A program made the translations under genes and the position numbers. The notes under the pieces were generated by a model. It saw nothing but the letters and a program-made list of their open reading frames with translations, was not told the origin of the DNA and ran no database searches. A stretch of DNA of 33,296 nucleotides from Anaerolineales bacterium (lineage in GTDB: Bacteria > Chloroflexota > Anaerolineae > Anaerolineales > Anaerolineaceae). Each line of letters begins with the position of its first letter. Position 1 is the stretch's first letter. Positions 16,958 to 24,711 of this stretch are shown here, in pieces. The stretch covers positions 1-33,296 of the forward strand of contig JAGVAB010000156.1 in assembly GCA_020060485.1 (NCBI GenBank), in the 5' to 3' direction.

Positions 16958-18442
16958 ATGAAATACATCATCACCTTCATCCTGCTCATCCTGTTTTTAT
17001 CTGCATGCGCCGCGCAGGTTACCCCGGCACCCAGTGCAGCAGCGTCTGCCCCGGCGCCCAGCGCCACGCCGTTTGCGCCCGTCAGTGCAGAAGAACTCAA
17101 TGCGTTGATCGCTGACATCACTGTCAAAATGCAACAGGCAGTGGAGGAAGCGGATCCGGTGAATAAAATCCGGTTTGAGACTTCACAAAGAGCCCAGGTT
17201 GCTGCTGATATGTTTGCCAGAAGCCTCACTGATGCAGAAAACCCTGCCGATCGTGTTCTTGATCCCAAGTCATTCTCCATTGGCATTTCTCCAGATGGCA
17301 TCGCTTATCTAATACTCGAGGTGGATAGTATTTGGGGTAAAGCTCATGAAGTCGCTATCATTGACACAGGAACCGATAAAGCCATGTTTGTGACTCTAGC
17401 TGGATCTGGACTTGATAGGGGCCAACTTTCACTCAATGAAAAAGGTTATTATGCTGCAGCCAAAGATGGATCTGGACAAATCGTGGCCGTGGTAGATAAC
17501 AGTCGCCAGTGGGTCGCCCCAGACAAGGCAGAAAAGATACAGAGGGCTGATGTCACTAGAAAATTAGCAGAAGCCTATCTCGATGGCAGGATTGCTTACC
17601 CCAAAGGTCTCACTGCTGAGGAACAAGTTGCCTTTGACAGCATTGTGGCTGAGGCAGAAGCTAAACTTCCTTACGAACAACAGAAAAAACTAATCGAAGA
17701 CAGATTTGAAAAAGGTAGCAAAGCCTTTGAGGCCTTAGTTAAAGCCGATGGCAACTTAGAGTACTATGATGGAAGGTGGAAGACTCTAGAGGCAATGCGC
17801 AATTTAAATGGAGAGCTTATCCCTTGGGGAGAAAGTTATGACCTCGCTTCTGAAGAAGGTCAGCGTGGTCTTTTGACTAATTTCATGGCCGGTGGCCATC
17901 CAGAGGCCATGGATGGGTTAAATAAAATGTTTAACAATCGCAAAAAGATTTTGAATGAGGAAGGCTTTGCTGGCGATGATTTTAATATCCGCTATGTTCA
18001 ATTTTTCCCTAACCAGAACAGAAAAATCCTTCAACTAATAAGTCCTAATATGTCTATATATGGATTTGAAGGACAAATGGTAGTTAAAAATAGCAAAAAT
18101 AAAATATTCGTTATTGAAGTAAAAGTTAACACTGGTGTTTTTACGGCCACAAATGTAATGAGTGGAAAAACAATGCAGCTATCGTCTAGAAGAATTAATG
18201 AAGGAGGTGACATTACGCTCAGTGATTATCATTGTTTAGCAGGTATCCCTACTTCTCATTGGCTGGATTATAAGTATGGTGGCTTGAGTGAGCTAGCAAC
18301 TGAACCTGCTGAATATACTTACTTGGAAAATCTTCATAGTTTTAATCTGGATAATTTTTTTACAAAATTAGAGACAGATCCAAGCTCAATTAATGAAGTT
18401 ATCTATCAGTTTAATTACCTTATTACTATAGAGAAACAATAA
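16958..18442 (+). CDS. Predicted lipoprotein of unknown function
   Basis: A 494-residue protein not recognised as any family. The signal peptide ends in a lipobox LSAC with Cys17. An Ala/Pro/Ser linker (about 18-42) follows, then a large mostly polar domain. Residues about 100-190 look like beta strands (FSIGISPDGIAYLILEVDS, KAMFVTLAGSG, YYAAAKDGSGQIVAVVDN), and the middle is helical and charged (EKIQRADVTRKLAEAY). The C-terminal third contains KNKIFVIEVKVNTGVF and ends near the stop with many Asn, Tyr and Phe. GGGAGG lies 5 nt before the ATG. An overlapping 57-codon ORF begins at 16945 with its own AAGGAG and may be incidental. From about 17300 onward the DNA is clearly more AT-rich than its neighbours, which suggests acquisition by transfer. 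Confidence 0.75.
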   Translation: MKYIITFILLILFLSACAAQVTPAPSAAASAPAPSATPFAPVSAEELNALIADITVKMQQAVEEADPVNKIRFETSQRAQVAADMFARSLTDAENPADRVLDPKSFSIGISPDGIAYLILEVDSIWGKAHEVAIIDTGTDKAMFVTLAGSGLDRGQLSLNEKGYYAAAKDGSGQIVAVVDNSRQWVAPDKAEKIQRADVTRKLAEAYLDGRIAYPKGLTAEEQVAFDSIVAEAEAKLPYEQQKKLIEDRFEKGSKAFEALVKADGNLEYYDGRWKTLEAMRNLNGELIPWGESYDLASEEGQRGLLTNFMAGGHPEAMDGLNKMFNNRKKILNEEGFAGDDFNIRYVQFFPNQNRKILQLISPNMSIYGFEGQMVVKNSKNKIFVIEVKVNTGVFTATNVMSGKTMQLSSRRINEGGDITLSDYHCLAGIPTSHWLDYKYGGLSELATEPAEYTYLENLHSFNLDNFFTKLETDPSSINEVIYQFNYLITIEKQ

Positions 18443-18472
18443 TTATCACTACCATTTGTTAAATAAGAGAGA

Positions 18473-18718
18473 ATGAAAAAATATTTTCGTATAGTTTTTC
18501 TTGTCTTGTTAGCGATCTTAAGCACTCTACTTGTTTTCTTAATCATCAAACAGTGACAACTCAAGCAGGAAAGCTCTGTTGCAACCAACGACCAAGAAGT
18601 AACCCTGGTCAGCAGCACTGAAGTCGCCCAAATTTACTGTCGCTCACAATACATTGCTGAAAGTTTATCGGGGGAGACAGGTTTTTGTGCGATGCCGCCT
18701 CGTTGGGGCTATTCATAG
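18473..18718 (+). pseudogene. Small single-pass membrane protein ORF interrupted by in-frame TGA
   Basis: The ATG at 18473 opens a frame with MKKYFRIVFLVLLAILST and further hydrophobic residues up to codon 27, a clear N-terminal membrane anchor. It meets TGA at 18554-18556. The same frame then stays open for another 53 codons (QLKQESSVATNDQEV..., then VAQIYCRSQYIAESLSG and GFCAMPPRWGYS) to TAG at 18716. The basic start, single helix and polar tail with two cysteines look like one protein of about 81 residues broken by a nonsense codon. Only the first 27 codons would be made if the stop is real. It shares the AT-rich composition of the lipoprotein gene upstream. Family unknown. Confidence 0.5.
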
Positions 18719-18735
18719 AGAAAGCTGAAAGAAAG

Positions 18736-19668
18736 ATGATCTATACAGTGACATTGAATCCGGCAGTTGATCGGGAAGTAACCGTATCTCATATTGAATA
18801 TGACACAGTTCTGAGGGCGTCGGGGTGGCAGATCGATTTTGGCGGCAAGGGGTTTAATGTGTCACGCATGCTGCGCGCGATGGGGACGGACTCTTGTGCT
18901 TTGGGATTTGTGGGCGGAAAAAGCGGGGAAATCCTGCAAGATGGATTACAGGCACTGGATATCGAAACAGACTTTGTGTGGGTGGCGGGTGAGACGCGCA
19001 CGAATATCAGCATCGTAACCAGCGATCATGGCCATTATCTGAAGGTGAATGAACCTGGGCCAGAGATTCCTGCTGCACGACAGGCTGAACTCATGGAGCG
19101 GATGAAGGGTTTGGTTTGTGCGGGTGATTGGTGGGTTCTGGCAGGCAGTTTGCCGCCGGGTGTCTCTGAAACGATGTATGCGGAGATGGTGAAGGTGATT
19201 GAGGCCGGGGGTGCGCATAGCATTCTGGATACCAGCGGACCGGCACTGGCGCATGGCTGCCGGGCAGGGGCTTATCTGGTCAAGCCTAACGCAAGTGAAG
19301 CAGAAAACCTGACCGGGATGGCTGTGCAGACCCCGGAGGACGCGCTCAAGGCCGCATCCTGTATCCGTGAAATGGGGGCAAAGGTGGTGATCATTTCGTT
19401 GGGGAAATTAGGTGCTGTGTTATCCACTGACCAGCAAAGCTGGCTGGCCCTCAGTCCACTGATTGAGGAGAGTAACCCGATCGGTGCAGGTGATGCGCTG
19501 GTTGGCGGGTTGGTCTGGGCATTGAACATGGGGTATACGATGGATGAGGCTTTGCAATGGGGGGTTGCCTGCGGGGCTGCTTCTGCCAGTCTGGATGGGA
19601 CTGCGGTGGGGGGACGAGAATTTGTAAGGTCACTCTACGAGCAAGTAACGATCAGCGCATTGGGATAA
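18736..19668 (+). CDS. 1-phosphofructokinase / tagatose-6-phosphate kinase family (PfkB)
   Basis: A 310-residue kinase of the FruK/LacC branch of PfkB, which phosphorylates a sugar phosphate with ATP. It begins MIYTVTLNPAVDREVTV, the hallmark N-terminus of this branch, followed by DFGGKGFNVSRMLRAMG, LAGSLPPGV (about 136-144), KPNASEAENLTG and NPIGAGDALVGG with catalytic Asp253. Whether it acts on fructose 1-phosphate, tagatose 6-phosphate or fructose 6-phosphate cannot be decided. No PTS or tagatose genes are adjacent. The open frame reaches back to a GTG at 18685, but the ATG at 18736 gives the conserved N-terminus. The Shine-Dalgarno is weak (GAAAG). Composition returns to that of the main chromosome here. 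Confidence 0.87.
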   Translation: MIYTVTLNPAVDREVTVSHIEYDTVLRASGWQIDFGGKGFNVSRMLRAMGTDSCALGFVGGKSGEILQDGLQALDIETDFVWVAGETRTNISIVTSDHGHYLKVNEPGPEIPAARQAELMERMKGLVCAGDWWVLAGSLPPGVSETMYAEMVKVIEAGGAHSILDTSGPALAHGCRAGAYLVKPNASEAENLTGMAVQTPEDALKAASCIREMGAKVVIISLGKLGAVLSTDQQSWLALSPLIEESNPIGAGDALVGGLVWALNMGYTMDEALQWGVACGAASASLDGTAVGGREFVRSLYEQVTISALG

Positions 19669-19730
19669 CTGGAACGACACTGCAAACGTGACCATGGCCT
19701 TTGACAGGCGACTTTTGAGTGGGGGGGGCG

Positions 19731-20471
19731 TTATTCTGCTATGAGATGGTCCATGAAATGCGGAAGCTGTTTGCGCCACCAGGGCCAGTCGTGACTGACA
19801 TCCAGACCCCAGTAATCTACCAACGCGGGGATATTCTTCTCCTGCAGGACGCGCTGCATGGCGCGGGCATTTGCCAGGCAGGCTTCTTCCCATGCTCCCT
19901 GACCAACACAGATGACGATTTTACTCTGGCGATATTTTTCCAGATACCAATCGTCGGTCAGATTGGGGAGGTAGAGCAGTGGGGAATGAAAATAAACGGT
20001 CTCGTCGATGTAATCACCGACGAAAGTCTGCAACTGGAACCAGCCGCTCATGCTGAGCATGCTGTCGAAAACATCCGGGTAGCGGAAGAAGAAATTGGCG
20101 GCGTGATATGCGCCCATGTCGCACCCTAAAACAACGAATTGGCGGTTGGTGTCGAATTGTTTGTGGACAAATGGGACGACTTCTTCAATGATATAATGGT
20201 CGTAGGCTTCATGGCGCTGGGCGCGTTGGACAGGCGGGATGTTTTGGTTGGCCCAGGATTGGTCATCGATGCTGTCGACTGTGATCAGAATGACCTTTTC
20301 AGCGCATATCCACTTTTCAATCGCAGCCAGCATGCCAAAATTTTCAAAATCGTAGTAACGTCCCTTGCGGGTAGGAAAGGCCAGGACGGGTATGCCTTCG
20401 GTCCCGTAGATGCGCATCTCGATTTCCTGGTTCAAATGGATACTGAAATTCTTGAATTCCTGGATTTGCAT
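19731..20471 (-). CDS. Alpha/beta-hydrolase, esterase-like, with Asp at the nucleophile position
   Basis: A 246-residue protein with the layout of the putative-esterase (esterase D / PHB depolymerase-like) family. No signal peptide is visible, so it should be cytoplasmic. The nucleophile elbow reads LGCDMGAYHAANFFFRYPDVFD: Asp118 stands where G-x-S-x-G esterases have serine. A candidate catalytic His is His227 (DVSHDWPWW), and the acid may be in the GAWEE loop near 193-196. An Asp nucleophile is known in other alpha/beta-hydrolases (haloalkane dehalogenases, epoxide hydrolases), so the protein could be an altered hydrolase or a non-catalytic homologue. AAAGGA precedes the ATG. It is convergent with the kinase gene. 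Confidence 0.8.
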   Translation of the reverse strand: MQIQEFKNFSIHLNQEIEMRIYGTEGIPVLAFPTRKGRYYDFENFGMLAAIEKWICAEKVILITVDSIDDQSWANQNIPPVQRAQRHEAYDHYIIEEVVPFVHKQFDTNRQFVVLGCDMGAYHAANFFFRYPDVFDSMLSMSGWFQLQTFVGDYIDETVYFHSPLLYLPNLTDDWYLEKYRQSKIVICVGQGAWEEACLANARAMQRVLQEKNIPALVDYWGLDVSHDWPWWRKQLPHFMDHLIAE

Positions 20472-20569
20472 AGGGTTTCCTTTTTTTGGGGGTGAGGTGT
20501 ATGGTCTCCTGTCTTGTGTTGGATTGGTATTATGTGGATGGTTTTGGCAACAGAAATAGGGCTCGATTA

Positions 20570-20578
20570 ATTATACCA
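20570..20578 (-). promoter_or_regulatory. Extended -10 promoter of the esterase-like gene
   Basis: Minus-strand TGGTATAAT, about 100 nt upstream of the ATG. The 405-nt gap to fhs (20472-20876) contains this, the divergent fhs promoter and a short repeat, but no gene. Confidence 0.5.
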
Positions 20579-20662
20579 GTCCAGACAACAGGTAAAACGT
20601 CATCATCCTGATTGAGAGTCGTCCTGTAAATCAGACTAAGCGCATCTATATAAGCAAGTTTT

Positions 20663-20671
20663 TGATATAAT
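20663..20671 (+). promoter_or_regulatory. Extended -10 promoter of fhs
   Basis: TGATATAAT, identical to the box upstream of the ABC transporter gene. The start near 20678 would give a leader of about 200 nt. No match to a known folate or purine riboswitch core was recognised in it. Confidence 0.5.
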
Positions 20672-20763
20672 AAAACTACAATAAGGTGGATTCGGGATCG
20701 TTGATAATCATATAGGGGTTTTTCTGCGAGTAAAGAGCGCAACGATTTTGAGTTGGTCGCCTG

Positions 20764-20810
20764 CGCCCTTCGACAGGCTCAGGGTGCGGCCTTTCGACGG
20801 GCCAAGGCAA
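20764..20810. repeat. Short intergenic repeat of the CTTCGACAGGCTCAGG type
   Basis: The core CCCTTCGACAGGCTCAGGG (20766-20784) belongs to a motif scattered through the intergenic DNA of many bacterial genomes. A related TTTCGACGGGCC follows at 20792. It lies in the predicted 5' leader of fhs. Confidence 0.45.
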
Positions 20811-20876
20811 GCCTGATTGAATCGCAGAACTTATTATTCGTAAAAAAACAAGTGTTATAGAGAAAGGATATTGACC

Positions 20877-22802
20877 ATGACCGAAAAGCAACCCTCTGGA
20901 AAAAAGTTCACCCCGATCAAATTAAAACGCAGAACCCCTGTACCCTCGGATATTGAAATTGCACAGGAGTCTGACATCAAACCGATTGCCGAGGTGGCGG
21001 AAGAGCTTGGCCTCCTGCCGGAAGAAATTGAATTCTATGGGCCTCATAAAGCCAAAGTAACTTTAGCAGTACTGGAACGATTGAAAGATGCCCCGAATGG
21101 AAAATATGTGGATGTAACCGCCATCACCCCGACCCCCCTGGGAGAGGGCAAGACGACCACCACGGTAGGTTTGAGCCAGGCGTTGGGGGCATTGTTGGGC
21201 AAACGGGTGATCACGGCCATTCGCCAACCCAGCCAGGGGCCGACTTTCGGCATCAAAGGCGGGGCGGCTGGCGGCGGGTACAGCCAGGTGATCCCGATGG
21301 AAGAGTTCAACCTGCATTTGACGGGAGACATTCACGCCATCACGGCTGCCAATAATCTGCTGGCGGCTGCGATTGATACGCGCATGTTCCATGAAAGTAC
21401 TACAACCGACGAAAAGCTTTTTGACCGTCTGTGTCCGATGGACAAGAAGGGAAAACGCCGTTTTCCGCTTGAAATGTACCCGCGCTTGAAAAAATTGGGC
21501 ATTGACAAAGATGATCCCGAAGCTTTGACCGCCGAAGAACGGGCAAAACTGGTGCGGCTGGATATTGATCCGGCGACCATCACCTGGAACCGAGTGATCG
21601 ACACCAGCGACCGTATGCTGCGCGGCATTACCATAGGACAAGGCCCGAAAGAAAAGGGCAAAACCCGCCAGACAGCATTCGATATTTCGGTTGCCAGTGA
21701 AATCATGGCTATCCTGGCATTGACCACCTCACTGGCGGACATGCGCGAGCGCATCGGGCGGATCGTGATCGGTTTGAGCCGCAGTGGCGAGGAGGTCACG
21801 GCTGATGATCTGGGCGTGGCTGGAGCGGTTACAGTTTTGATGCTGGATGCCATCAAACCGAATTTGATGCAAACCCTGGAAGGTACACCGGTGTTTGTGC
21901 ATGCCGGACCGTTTGCCAACATTGCCCACGGAAACAGTTCGATCCTGGCGGATATGATCGGCCTGAAACTGGCGGATTATGTGGTCACCGAATCCGGGTT
22001 TGGTGCGGATATGGGCATGGAAAAGTTCTTTGACATCAAATGCCGCAATTCGGGACTGGTGCCAAATGTGGTGGTACTGGTGGCTACGGTGCGTGCGCTG
22101 AAGATGCATGGCGGCGGCCCAACCGTGGTGGCAGGTGCGCCGCTGGACAGAGCGTACGTTAACGAGAACTTGGATCTGTTGCGCGCCGGGCTGCCGAATA
22201 TGCTGCACCACATCAAAATCGCACGCAAATATGGTGTACCGGTGGTGGTGGCAATCAATTCCTTTGCCACAGACACAGAAGCCGAACTGGCCTTGATGAA
22301 GAAGTCGGCCATGGAAGAAGGCGGGGCAGAAGCGGCAGTCATTTGCCGGCACTGGGAGCTGGGCGGCGAGGGGGCGCTGGAATTGGCGCACGCGGTTATT
22401 GCGGCAGCCGAAAAGCCTGCCAATTTCGAATTCCTTTACCCATTGAAGGGCACTTCGATCAAGGAAAAGATTGAGACGATTGCGCGCGAGATCTATGGTG
22501 CGGATGGCGTGGATTATTCTGCGGAGGCTGAACAGCGGATTGCTGAATATACGCGCCTGGGCTATGACGAGATGGCGATTTGCGTGGCAAAGACTCATTT
22601 GAGCATCAGTCACGATGCAGGATTGAAAGGCGTGCCGAAAGGTTTCCGGGTGCCAATCAATGATATTCGCGCCTCGGTTGGGGCGGGCTTTCTCTACCCG
22701 CTGGCAGGCACAATGAGTACCATGCCTGGTTTGCCGACCTTGCCCGGATTTTATAATGTGGATGTTGACCTGGAGACTGGACAGATCATCGGTCTGTCTT
22801 AA
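20877..22802 (+). CDS. fhs: Formate-tetrahydrofolate ligase, long (eukaryote-like) form
   Basis: Makes 10-formyl-THF from formate, THF and ATP. It supplies PurH and can act in the methyl branch of the Wood-Ljungdahl pathway. The P-loop [16 protein letters not shown] contains Lys92. [40 protein letters not shown] and [17 protein letters not shown] are family signatures. The protein has 641 residues against about 555-560 for usual bacterial enzymes. The extra length includes [15 protein letters not shown] and [18 protein letters not shown] before [19 protein letters not shown], an arrangement I recognise from the synthetase domain of eukaryotic C1-THF synthase (MTHFD1). The ATG at 20877 is 8 nt after AAAGGA; the TTG at 20871 is too close to it. 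It ends at a terminator. Confidence 0.95.
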   Translation: MTEKQPSGKKFTPIKLKRRTPVPSDIEIAQESDIKPIAEVAEELGLLPEEIEFYGPHKAKVTLAVLERLKDAPNGKYVDVTAITPTPLGEGKTTTTVGLSQALGALLGKRVITAIRQPSQGPTFGIKGGAAGGGYSQVIPMEEFNLHLTGDIHAITAANNLLAAAIDTRMFHESTTTDEKLFDRLCPMDKKGKRRFPLEMYPRLKKLGIDKDDPEALTAEERAKLVRLDIDPATITWNRVIDTSDRMLRGITIGQGPKEKGKTRQTAFDISVASEIMAILALTTSLADMRERIGRIVIGLSRSGEEVTADDLGVAGAVTVLMLDAIKPNLMQTLEGTPVFVHAGPFANIAHGNSSILADMIGLKLADYVVTESGFGADMGMEKFFDIKCRNSGLVPNVVVLVATVRALKMHGGGPTVVAGAPLDRAYVNENLDLLRAGLPNMLHHIKIARKYGVPVVVAINSFATDTEAELALMKKSAMEEGGAEAAVICRHWELGGEGALELAHAVIAAAEKPANFEFLYPLKGTSIKEKIETIAREIYGADGVDYSAEAEQRIAEYTRLGYDEMAICVAKTHLSISHDAGLKGVPKGFRVPINDIRASVGAGFLYPLAGTMSTMPGLPTLPGFYNVDVDLETGQIIGLS

Positions 22803-22823
22803 GTTTTCAGGCTGGGCCGAAAC

Positions 22824-22856
22824 AAGCGGCTGCCCAGTTTTGGGGCAGCCGCTTTT
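22824..22856. terminator. Terminator between fhs and the convergent ddh
   Basis: A perfect 12-bp stem (AAGCGGCTGCCC with its complement) with loop AGTTTTG. The T-run overlaps the end of the right arm (CTTTTAG). Its position also allows it to end ddh transcripts from the other strand. Confidence 0.82.
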
Positions 22857-22882
22857 AGATCGTAACTTGTGGTTACAAAGGA

Positions 22883-23800
22883 TCAGACCACACGTCTTAA
22901 CAGGGATTCGACATCTTCATTCAGGAAGTGGATCAGGGGTACTTCGAGCATGGTGTAGGCACCGGGCGACATTTTTGTAACTGCCCGGGCAGAATTGACC
23001 ATGACTTGTGCGGTGGAAGCAGGATTGTGGAAAGTGGTTTCAAAAGACAGCAGTTGATTATCCACTCCACTGGCGCCGCCTTTGCGGGTGATATGGATGC
23101 GGTGGCCGCGGTCAACCAGGGGAGCGACCTTGTCCACCTGGATGAAGCGAACGCTATCATGGGAGAAATAGGAATCCTGCATGATGGCGGCCTTGATCTC
23201 TTCGAGATCGGCGTTTGGCTCAAGCTCCAGGTAAATCTCGCGCTTGTGACTGCCGGGTTCTCCGGGACGGGTGATGGCCAGGGCGTCCTTGACGCCGGGG
23301 TAGGATTTGGCGGCAACAGTGTGGCCCATGCTCATGCCGGGGCCATAATTGACGTAGGATATGCCTGTGGTGGCCCAAAGTTCAAAAATGGCGCGGATCA
23401 TGGTACTGACACCGGGATCGACGCCGCAGCCCATGATGGCAGCCACACGGTTGGCTTTGGCGATGGGTTCCAGGGTGTTTTTCAGGCTGACAAAAAAATC
23501 ACCGTGCATGTCAAAACAATCGATGGTATGGATGCCCTGGGCGAGCAGAAGCGGCGCATTTTTCTGGACTTCACGGGACGGGACGCCCAAGATGACCACA
23601 TCCGGCTTTTCAGAAAGCTGGTTGAAGTCAGTGACAAAGGGCAAATGGGGAAATTGATCCTTAAGATGGGGCAGACATTGCTCCCGGTCAATGGCGCCGA
23701 CAGGTTGCAGGTCTTCGGCAATTTGCAAAGCTTTTATGGCGTACATGCCGATGTTGCCACAGCCCATCACTGCTACCTTGATCTTCTTGTCAATTGTCAT
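22883..23800 (-). CDS. ddh: meso-Diaminopimelate dehydrogenase
   Basis: An NADPH-dependent enzyme that makes meso-diaminopimelate from tetrahydrodipicolinate and ammonia in one step, bypassing the acylated intermediates. Visible are the N-terminal Rossmann motif VAVMGCGNIGMYAIKAL, DCFDMHGD, MGCGVDPGVSTMIRAIF, YGPGMSMGHTVAAKSYPGV and C-terminal GAYTMLEVPLIHF. These align in order with Corynebacterium Ddh (WDPGMFS, WGPGLSQGHS, GAFTVLEVAPY). The 305 residues are slightly shorter than the Corynebacterium enzyme (about 320). The ATG at 23800 is preceded by GAGGAG; the TTG at 23812 lies before that Shine-Dalgarno and is rejected. It sits 76 nt after a small gene on the same strand, and lysA is divergent beyond that. 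Confidence 0.92.
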   Translation of the reverse strand: MTIDKKIKVAVMGCGNIGMYAIKALQIAEDLQPVGAIDREQCLPHLKDQFPHLPFVTDFNQLSEKPDVVILGVPSREVQKNAPLLLAQGIHTIDCFDMHGDFFVSLKNTLEPIAKANRVAAIMGCGVDPGVSTMIRAIFELWATTGISYVNYGPGMSMGHTVAAKSYPGVKDALAITRPGEPGSHKREIYLELEPNADLEEIKAAIMQDSYFSHDSVRFIQVDKVAPLVDRGHRIHITRKGGASGVDNQLLSFETTFHNPASTAQVMVNSARAVTKMSPGAYTMLEVPLIHFLNEDVESLLRRVV

Positions 23801-23876
23801 ATTTCTCCTCAAGTTTCATCGAAAAGGGTTGGATGCGGGGTTATTAACGGTTTCGGTTGAATGATATGAGATCCAG

Positions 23877-24332
23877 TCAAACCGCCGATTGGGGAACAAA
23901 AGTAAAGGAAACAGGATCACCACATTGCAGAACAAGCTCCGTTCCGGTTTTCAGGGCGTCACTGGTCTTAATGACCAAATTCATGTGATTTGGTAAGTGG
24001 GTAAAATCGAAACCGGCCAGAGCGCCAATGGTTTTTTCATTGATTTGCAACAGGTCTCCTTCCAGAAGGATTCCGCCTTCCAGAACCTCAAAAAATCCCA
24101 AATAAGCAATGCGGTTTACGGTTTGTGTGGGGCGGGCAGTGACTTCGTCTGTCAGGATGAGCTCATGAATTTCATTTTTCAGGACGGCCCGCGAAGGATA
24201 GGGGCAGAGCTCCAGACCGCGCTCTTCCATCACAGCATTCAGAACGCAAACCAAGCGTCCTGTAACGGGAGTTTTGTTGGCATAGGGCGATGCAGCCTTG
24301 AACAGCTTGTCCTTGTAAGGATCTTTGGGCAT
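23877..24332 (-). CDS. Small protein of unknown function upstream of ddh
   Basis: A 151-residue protein, not recognised. It starts MPKDPYKDKLFKAASPYANK with AGGAGG just before the ATG at 24332; the longer TTG start at 24347 would contain that site. The N-terminal third is charged. The rest alternates short hydrophobic strands and turns (NEIHELILTDEV, VNRIAYLGFFEVLEGGILLEGDLLQI, MNLVIKTSDAL, TELVLQCGDPVSFTFV), suggesting a small beta-rich soluble domain. It has no signal peptide, membrane helix or metal-ligand cluster. Its position 76 nt upstream of ddh on the same strand implies co-transcription and a possible link to lysine or diaminopimelate metabolism. Confidence 0.75.
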   Translation of the reverse strand: MPKDPYKDKLFKAASPYANKTPVTGRLVCVLNAVMEERGLELCPYPSRAVLKNEIHELILTDEVTARPTQTVNRIAYLGFFEVLEGGILLEGDLLQINEKTIGALAGFDFTHLPNHMNLVIKTSDALKTGTELVLQCGDPVSFTFVPQSAV

Positions 24333-24711
24333 TTTGCCTCCTGTCAACCAGCGGAGCGGCAGGTTGACAATGAAAAATTTTCCATGTTTGCAATCCTTAA
24401 CGCTGGCCGGACGAGGAAAATAAACCAGCCGGTGGCTTGAGTGGAAAAGAATTCCGGGAAGTGAATGGATTGATGTTCACATGATGATCCGGAGTACGGA
24501 TTGTAAAGGGGTAATGGAGGAGCTTGCAATTTATTATAAGATATATCATATAATCTATAACTATTGTACGCATGATTAAGATGGCTGTCAAGGAGGATGG
24601 AGTGGTGCGGGCATTCTCCACATTTTAGTGCCCCGAAATAACGGGGTTTGTTGCAGAATTGGAAAATTGTGGTAAAAATAGTGAAATTAATCGATACGCA
24701 GCGAGGCCAAC
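24333..24711. other. Divergent control region between the ddh operon and lysA
   Basis: A 379-nt gap with a strongly AT-rich core (24530-24565). On the plus strand TATAAT lies at 24549-24554, with TTGCAA at 24524-24529 (19-bp spacer). On the minus strand TATAAT lies at 24538-24533. Further towards lysA an AAGGAGG (24590-24596) sits 5 nt before a GTG-started eight-codon ORF (24602-24628). A small hairpin follows, CCCCG-6 nt-CGGGG (24631-24646), then TTTGTTG. No lysine riboswitch core was recognised. Confidence 0.45.

Noticed and set aside
16945..17115. 57-codon ORF overlapping the lipoprotein start
   Set aside because: It has a good Shine-Dalgarno but its His/Cys/Arg-rich translation looks like a frame shadow of the lipoprotein; kept only as a remark.
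18554..18556. Selenocysteine codon in the small membrane ORF
   Set aside because: The TGA sits just after the membrane helix in a KQ-QLKQ context with no redox motif; a nonsense change is simpler.
24333..24711. Lysine riboswitch (L-box) before lysA
   Set aside because: None of the conserved core segments of the L-box was recognised and the predicted leader is short for one.
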